From Candidatus Saccharimonadota bacterium (GTDB lineage Bacteria > Patescibacteriota > Saccharimonadia > Saccharimonadales > Saccharimonadaceae), in the NCBI GenBank assembly GCA_016286785.1, contig JAEEUB010000001.1, forward strand, positions 45,788 to 109,787: a stretch of 64,000 bases of DNA, in the 5' to 3' direction. The notes below the pieces were generated by a model that was not told the origin of the DNA, did no database searches, and was given only the letters and a program-made list of their open reading frames with translations. Position numbers and translations under genes: made by a program. This document shows positions 60,078-64,000 of the stretch, one piece after another. Numbering within the stretch: the first letter of the stretch is position 1; every line of letters begins with the position of its first letter.

Positions 60078-63000
60078 GTGCAAAACAAATTCAAAACAAA
60101 ATCAATCCTCGCAGGATTTAGCGTAATAATAGCTAGCTTTTTAGTTTCTAATGCTTTTAATACTGTTTCTGTTTCTGCTTACTCCGCTTCTCTTACCACT
60201 AGTAACGATATCTCTCTTGATGCAGTAATGTCTGAGGATGGTACTTCAATTCATAGTGAATCTATTAATGTCCAAACGGATTGTAGGGCAGGATATAACC
60301 TAACTATAGCTACACCAGAAGGTAGTGATCTATATAAATACGATAATGGTACCCAATCTAGTAATACTGCTTCCTTTACTGCAGTAGATGGTACTTCTGC
60401 TTTAAATAGTAATAACAACACTAATAAGTGGGGATACACTCTAACTACTAATCCATCTGGTTCTACCATCTTCTCACCATTATCTACTACAGAATCTATA
60501 CTAAAGACTGCATCTCAAACTGCATCCCCTACAAGCGATATTAACGATACCTTTAATATTAACTATGGTGTTAAAGTAGATCGTTCTATGGGTATAGGTA
60601 GCTACAAAATGGCTAATAATGGTACTGTTGTTTATTACCTTACTATGGATACAACTTGTTCAGAATATACAGTAGCCTTTAATCCTAATGGTGGTACTGG
60701 AACTATAGCAAATCAAAAAATCCAAACTGGAGAACCAACTAAACTTACTGCAGCAGATGCATTTAAATCTCCTACTGGTTCTTCTTACACAGACGCAGGG
60801 AACAACACTATTACCGGAGAGGCAGGTAAACTCTGGGCTTTTTGGGGTTGGAACACAGCTATAGATGGTACTGGTGATTGGTATAAAGACAGAGAAGAAG
60901 TAGAAGACCTAGTAAGTGCAGGTAGTACTATCACACTATATGCTCAGTGGAAACAAGCTACACTTTCTGACATGACTTCGTCTCCTGCTCCTGGCCCATC
61001 CGATCCTAAACCAATTAATCATGATGAAATGCAGGATATGAGACCAGAAATCTGCTACAACTCTACAGCCTATAGTACAGATACTAGCTCTCCTGCTCAT
61101 ACTCCATATAATGCTTCTACTAATCCAGGCGGTTACCATACTATTACTTTACTAGATTATCGTGGTAAAGTAACAACTGGCTCTTCTCCAGAACAACCAG
61201 AACAATATACTGTATCTAAACTCCCAGACAACCTATGTTGGATGACTAAAGATCTAAACCTAGGTAGAACTAGTGGTGGAGCTAATGGTGATGGCACTAT
61301 TACACTAACTAGCGATGATACAGACCTAGCTAATAACACTACTTTTACTCTTCCAGTTTCTCCAACTACCTATACTACAAGTCATACGACTCCACAAATT
61401 CTTATTAACCACACAGTCTCACAATATACTGTTGATGGAATAAATTATTCACCTACCACCAGCTATTATTCCTGGGCTGCTGCTACTGCTACTAATACAT
61501 CTATTACGGCTAGTGGTAATGTAGCTACATCCATTTGTCCTAGAAACTGGGACTTACCAATTAATACTCAATATACTAATCTAAGAACTAGGGGCTCAAT
61601 TACAACTGCAGCTATCGCTCATGCTGAGCCTTATAACTTTATCTATGGTGGTTATCGTAATGGCGCAAATAGCTACTATAACCAAACATCTACTGGTTAT
61701 TACTGGAACTCAACCAATAATAACTCTAGCTATGCTTACCGAACATACATTAATAGTAACGGTATATATAGTTCAACTGCTACGGGCCAAAAATACTACG
61801 GCAATAAGTTAAGGTGCGTGGCTAGTAGTGGTACTGCTACTGTTGATTACAATGCTAATGGTGGTACTGGTACCATGCCAAGCCAAAACAATGCAGAGCT
61901 TAATTCTACGACCGTTAGTGAAAACTCTTTTACCGCTCCAGCTAACAGTCAGTTTAGGAACTGGAACACTAGAGCTGACGGTACTGGTACTACTGTAACT
62001 CCAGGTACGTCTTTACTAGACGTTGTTTCAGTTGGCGAAACTATCACCCTTTATGCTCAATGGGATGAGCTGTATTATATCGCCTTTAACGCTAACGAAT
62101 CCAGTGTAGGTGCTACTCCTGGCTCTGCTACTGGTACTATGACTAATCAGACCATTATCACAGGTACATCTACCGCCATAAAGACTAGTACCTTTGCGCT
62201 TTCTGGTTATTTGTTCTATGGTTGGAATACAGCTGCTGATGGTACTGGAATAGCTTATGGCGACGAACAAAAGGTTACTAATCTCACCTCTACCGGTAAT
62301 ACCATTACTCTCTACGCTGTTTGGAAAGATGGTGCTTATCTAGACACTGGCTCTACTGTAAACCAAAAACTTAAACGACTAGCCGGGAATAGTTCAGCTA
62401 CTTATTCCACCCAGGATAATACTATTACCGCAATTGTTCGCTCCAATGCTTTACCTAGCGGCTTCACTCCTTCTAATGAAAACACCATCTCAGATAGCAC
62501 TTCACCATTTCCGATTTATGCTTGGTATGACTCAGAGGATACTACTATCTACTATTATTCTGAATCTACTACAATTCTTATGAATAAATATTCTGGCGGC
62601 TTCTTTCGTAATATGCGTGCTTTGTCTAATCTGTCTACTGTTTCTACTTGGGACACAACCAAAGTGACGAATATGTCCGAAATGTTCGAATCTGCCGGTT
62701 ACTCCGCCACTACTTTCACTTTGGACCTCTCCTCCTGGAATACTGCTAGTGTGACGAGTATGTTATATATGTTCGAATCTGCTGGCTACTCCGCCACCAC
62801 CTGGTCTATAGGCGACCTCTCTTCCTGGAATACTGCTAGTGTGACGAGTATGAGTAACATGTTCTCCTCTGCTGGCTACTCCGCCACCACCTGGTCTATA
62901 GGCGACCTCTCTTCCTGGAATACTGCTAGTGTGACGAGTATGTCCTATATGTTCTACCGCGCTGGCTACTCCGCCACCACCTGGTCCATAGGCGACCTTT

Positions 63001-64000
63001 CTTCCTGGAATACTACTAGTGTGACGAATATGATTTACATGTTCTCCAATGCGGGCCGCTCTGCCACCACCTGGTCCATAGGCGACCTTTCTTCCTGGAA
63101 TACTTCTAGCGTAACGGACATGGGCTATATGTTCTCCTATGCTGGCTACCTCACTACCGCCTGGTCCATAGGCGACCTTTCTTCCTGGAATACTTCTAGT
63201 GTGACGAATATGTATCAAATGTTCTCCAATGCTGGCTACTCCGCCACCACTTTCACTTTGGACCTCTCCTCCTGGAATACTTCTAGTGTAACAAATATGG
63301 GTAGTATGTTCTTCGCTGCTGGCCAATCCGCCACCACCTGGTCCATTGGCAATCTCTCTTCCTGGAATACTGCTAACGTGACGACTATGTCCTATATGTT
63401 CTCCTACGCCGGTTACTCTGCCACCACCTGGTCCATAGGCGACCTCTCCTCCTGGAATACTTCTAGTGTAACAAGTATGGGTAGTATGTTTGAATTTGCT
63501 GGCTATTCCGCCACCACCTTCACTTTGGATCTCTCCTCCTGGAATACTTCTAGTGTGACGTATATGGTTGACATGTTCTCCAATGCCGGTTGCTCTGCCA
63601 CTACCTGGTCTATAGGTGATCTCTCCTCCTGGAATACTTCTAGTGTAACGAGAATGTCCGATATGTTCTACCGTGCTGGCTACTCCGCCACTACCTGGTC
63701 TATAGGCGACCTCTCCTCCTGGAATACTTCTAGTGTAACAAGTATGGGTAGTATGTTCTTCGCTGCTGGCTACTCCGCCACCACCTGGTCTATAGGCGAC
63801 CTCTCCTCCTGGAATACTTCTAGTGTGACGTATATGGTTGACATGTTCTCCAATGCCGGTTACTCCGCTACCACCTGGTCTATAGGTGATCTCTCCTCCT
63901 GGAATACTTCTAGTGTAACAGATATGAGTAACATGTTCTCCTACGCCGGTTACTCCGCCACCACCTGGTCTATAGGTGATGCCTCCTCCTGGAATACTTC
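60078..64000 (+). CDS. Giant secreted InlB/FISUMP/BspA-repeat surface protein (partial, runs off window)
   Basis: An open frame from GTG 60078 (in-frame TAG 9 nt upstream) to the window end, at least 1307 aa; missing from the ORF track because no stop is reached. A signal peptide (1-35, VIIASFLVSNAFNTVSVSA) is followed by a Ser/Thr-rich region. InlB-type repeats (YTVAFNPNGGTGTI ... LYAQWK; two more at about 590-750), a FISUMP-like segment (CWMTKDLNLGR ... CPRNWDLP ... YYWNSTNNN ... LRCVAS) and from about 855 on BspA/DUF285-type 30-residue repeats (LSSWNTSSVTxM ... MFxxAGYSATTWSIGD) follow. It lies next to the pilus locus. Probably an adhesin. Confidence 0.85.
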   Translation, partial: MQNKFKTKSILAGFSVIIASFLVSNAFNTVSVSAYSASLTTSNDISLDAVMSEDGTSIHSESINVQTDCRAGYNLTIATPEGSDLYKYDNGTQSSNTASFTAVDGTSALNSNNNTNKWGYTLTTNPSGSTIFSPLSTTESILKTASQTASPTSDINDTFNINYGVKVDRSMGIGSYKMANNGTVVYYLTMDTTCSEYTVAFNPNGGTGTIANQKIQTGEPTKLTAADAFKSPTGSSYTDAGNNTITGEAGKLWAFWGWNTAIDGTGDWYKDREEVEDLVSAGSTITLYAQWKQATLSDMTSSPAPGPSDPKPINHDEMQDMRPEICYNSTAYSTDTSSPAHTPYNASTNPGGYHTITLLDYRGKVTTGSSPEQPEQYTVSKLPDNLCWMTKDLNLGRTSGGANGDGTITLTSDDTDLANNTTFTLPVSPTTYTTSHTTPQILINHTVSQYTVDGINYSPTTSYYSWAAATATNTSITASGNVATSICPRNWDLPINTQYTNLRTRGSITTAAIAHAEPYNFIYGGYRNGANSYYNQTSTGYYWNSTNNNSSYAYRTYINSNGIYSSTATGQKYYGNKLRCVASSGTATVDYNANGGTGTMPSQNNAELNSTTVSENSFTAPANSQFRNWNTRADGTGTTVTPGTSLLDVVSVGETITLYAQWDELYYIAFNANESSVGATPGSATGTMTNQTIITGTSTAIKTSTFALSGYLFYGWNTAADGTGIAYGDEQKVTNLTSTGNTITLYAVWKDGAYLDTGSTVNQKLKRLAGNSSATYSTQDNTITAIVRSNALPSGFTPSNENTISDSTSPFPIYAWYDSEDTTIYYYSESTTILMNKYSGGFFRNMRALSNLSTVSTWDTTKVTNMSEMFESAGYSATTFTLDLSSWNTASVTSMLYMFESAGYSATTWSIGDLSSWNTASVTSMSNMFSSAGYSATTWSIGDLSSWNTASVTSMSYMFYRAGYSATTWSIGDLSSWNTTSVTNMIYMFSNAGRSATTWSIGDLSSWNTSSVTDMGYMFSYAGYLTTAWSIGDLSSWNTSSVTNMYQMFSNAGYSATTFTLDLSSWNTSSVTNMGSMFFAAGQSATTWSIGNLSSWNTANVTTMSYMFSYAGYSATTWSIGDLSSWNTSSVTSMGSMFEFAGYSATTFTLDLSSWNTSSVTYMVDMFSNAGCSATTWSIGDLSSWNTSSVTRMSDMFYRAGYSATTWSIGDLSSWNTSSVTSMGSMFFAAGYSATTWSIGDLSSWNTSSVTYMVDMFSNAGYSATTWSIGDLSSWNTSSVTDMSNMFSYAGYSATTWSIGDASSWNT
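62643..64000 (+). repeat. 90-bp tandem repeat array coding BspA-like units
   Basis: Fifteen complete units and the start of another, mostly 90 bp (30 codons), with a few 87-bp variants where TTWSIGDLSS becomes TTFTLDLSS. The segments CTCCTGGAATACTTCTAGTG and GGCTACTCCGCCACCACCTG recur almost unchanged, while the two codons before MF and the two after it vary. The array continues past the window. Confidence 0.93.

Noticed and set aside
62763-63326. 187-aa minus-strand ORF with repeated GREVAYRPGGGGVAS
   Set aside because: Mirror frame of the 90-bp coding repeats of the giant surface gene.

Overview
The window looks like a chromosome segment spanning the replication origin of a reduced, host-associated bacterium of the Candidate Phyla Radiation, most likely a Candidatus Saccharibacteria (TM7) relative. 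This rests on the gene set (tiny genome style, FemAB pair, type IV pilus locus, CofE-like protein without F420 genes, VirB2-like small protein, FISUMP/BspA-type surface proteins), the moderately AT-rich composition, and the use of TGA as a normal stop (for example dnaN and recF). The TGA stops argue against the code-25 lineages Absconditabacteria and Gracilibacteria. The assignment is inference; no marker phylogeny could be run.

Layout. 1-6 kb: LCP cell-wall ligase, then the leftward ribosome/membrane block jag-yidC-rnpA, interrupted by a 640-aa secreted FISUMP protein before rpmH. 6-9.9 kb: oriC-like DnaA-box cluster and rightward dnaA, dnaN, recF. 9.9-18 kb: RumA-type RNA methyltransferase, tRNA-Ser(GGA), MacB-like ABC exporter, MurE and a convergent degenerate Mur-ligase paralog, RhuM-Fic protein, an unknown 262-aa protein, a hairpin-rich noncoding stretch, and tRNA-Ser(CGA) with three tandem pseudo-3'-ends. 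18-31 kb: CofE-like protein, tRNA-Arg(GCG), PAP2, HIT, valS, FemAB pair, DUF362, CtpE-like P-type ATPase, tsaD and rlmH. 31-34.4 kb: atypical small genes, an ABC-F protein, and tRNA-Gln with duplicated 3'-end modules flanking a small gene. 34.4-50.4 kb: ftsK, rpoD, a VirB2-like protein, lipid/nucleotide kinases, polA, an NrdD-tail-like protein behind NrdR-like boxes, mutM, holA-like, rpsT, CIRCE-groESL, rpsF-ssb-rpsR, efp and a TlyA-like methyltransferase. 50.4-60 kb: a type IV pilus operon (pilM, N, O-like, B, T, C, pilin, pilD). 60-64 kb: the start of a giant secreted repeat protein that runs off the window and is absent from the ORF track.

How it works together: the leftward ribosomal/insertase block and the rightward dnaA-dnaN-recF block diverge from the DnaA-box cluster as expected at oriC. 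Envelope functions dominate the rest (LCP, MurE, FemAB, FtsK, PAP2, ABC exporter, pili, giant adhesin-like proteins), which fits an epibiont that must attach to a host cell. More than twenty genes have a TATAAT-like -10 box only 6-8 nt before the start codon, implying leaderless transcripts, while internal operon genes use Shine-Dalgarno sites.

Most unusual signals: (1) a palindromic element of about 80 bp with an identical 31-nt core and locus-specific inverted arms, found once between genes and once in frame inside tsaD; (2) three of the four tRNA genes here are followed by degenerate copies of their own 3' ends, several foldable into acceptor/T-arm-like minihelices with CCA; (3) paired NrdR-like boxes in front of an NrdD-tail-like small protein; (4) a 90-bp tandem-repeat surface gene.
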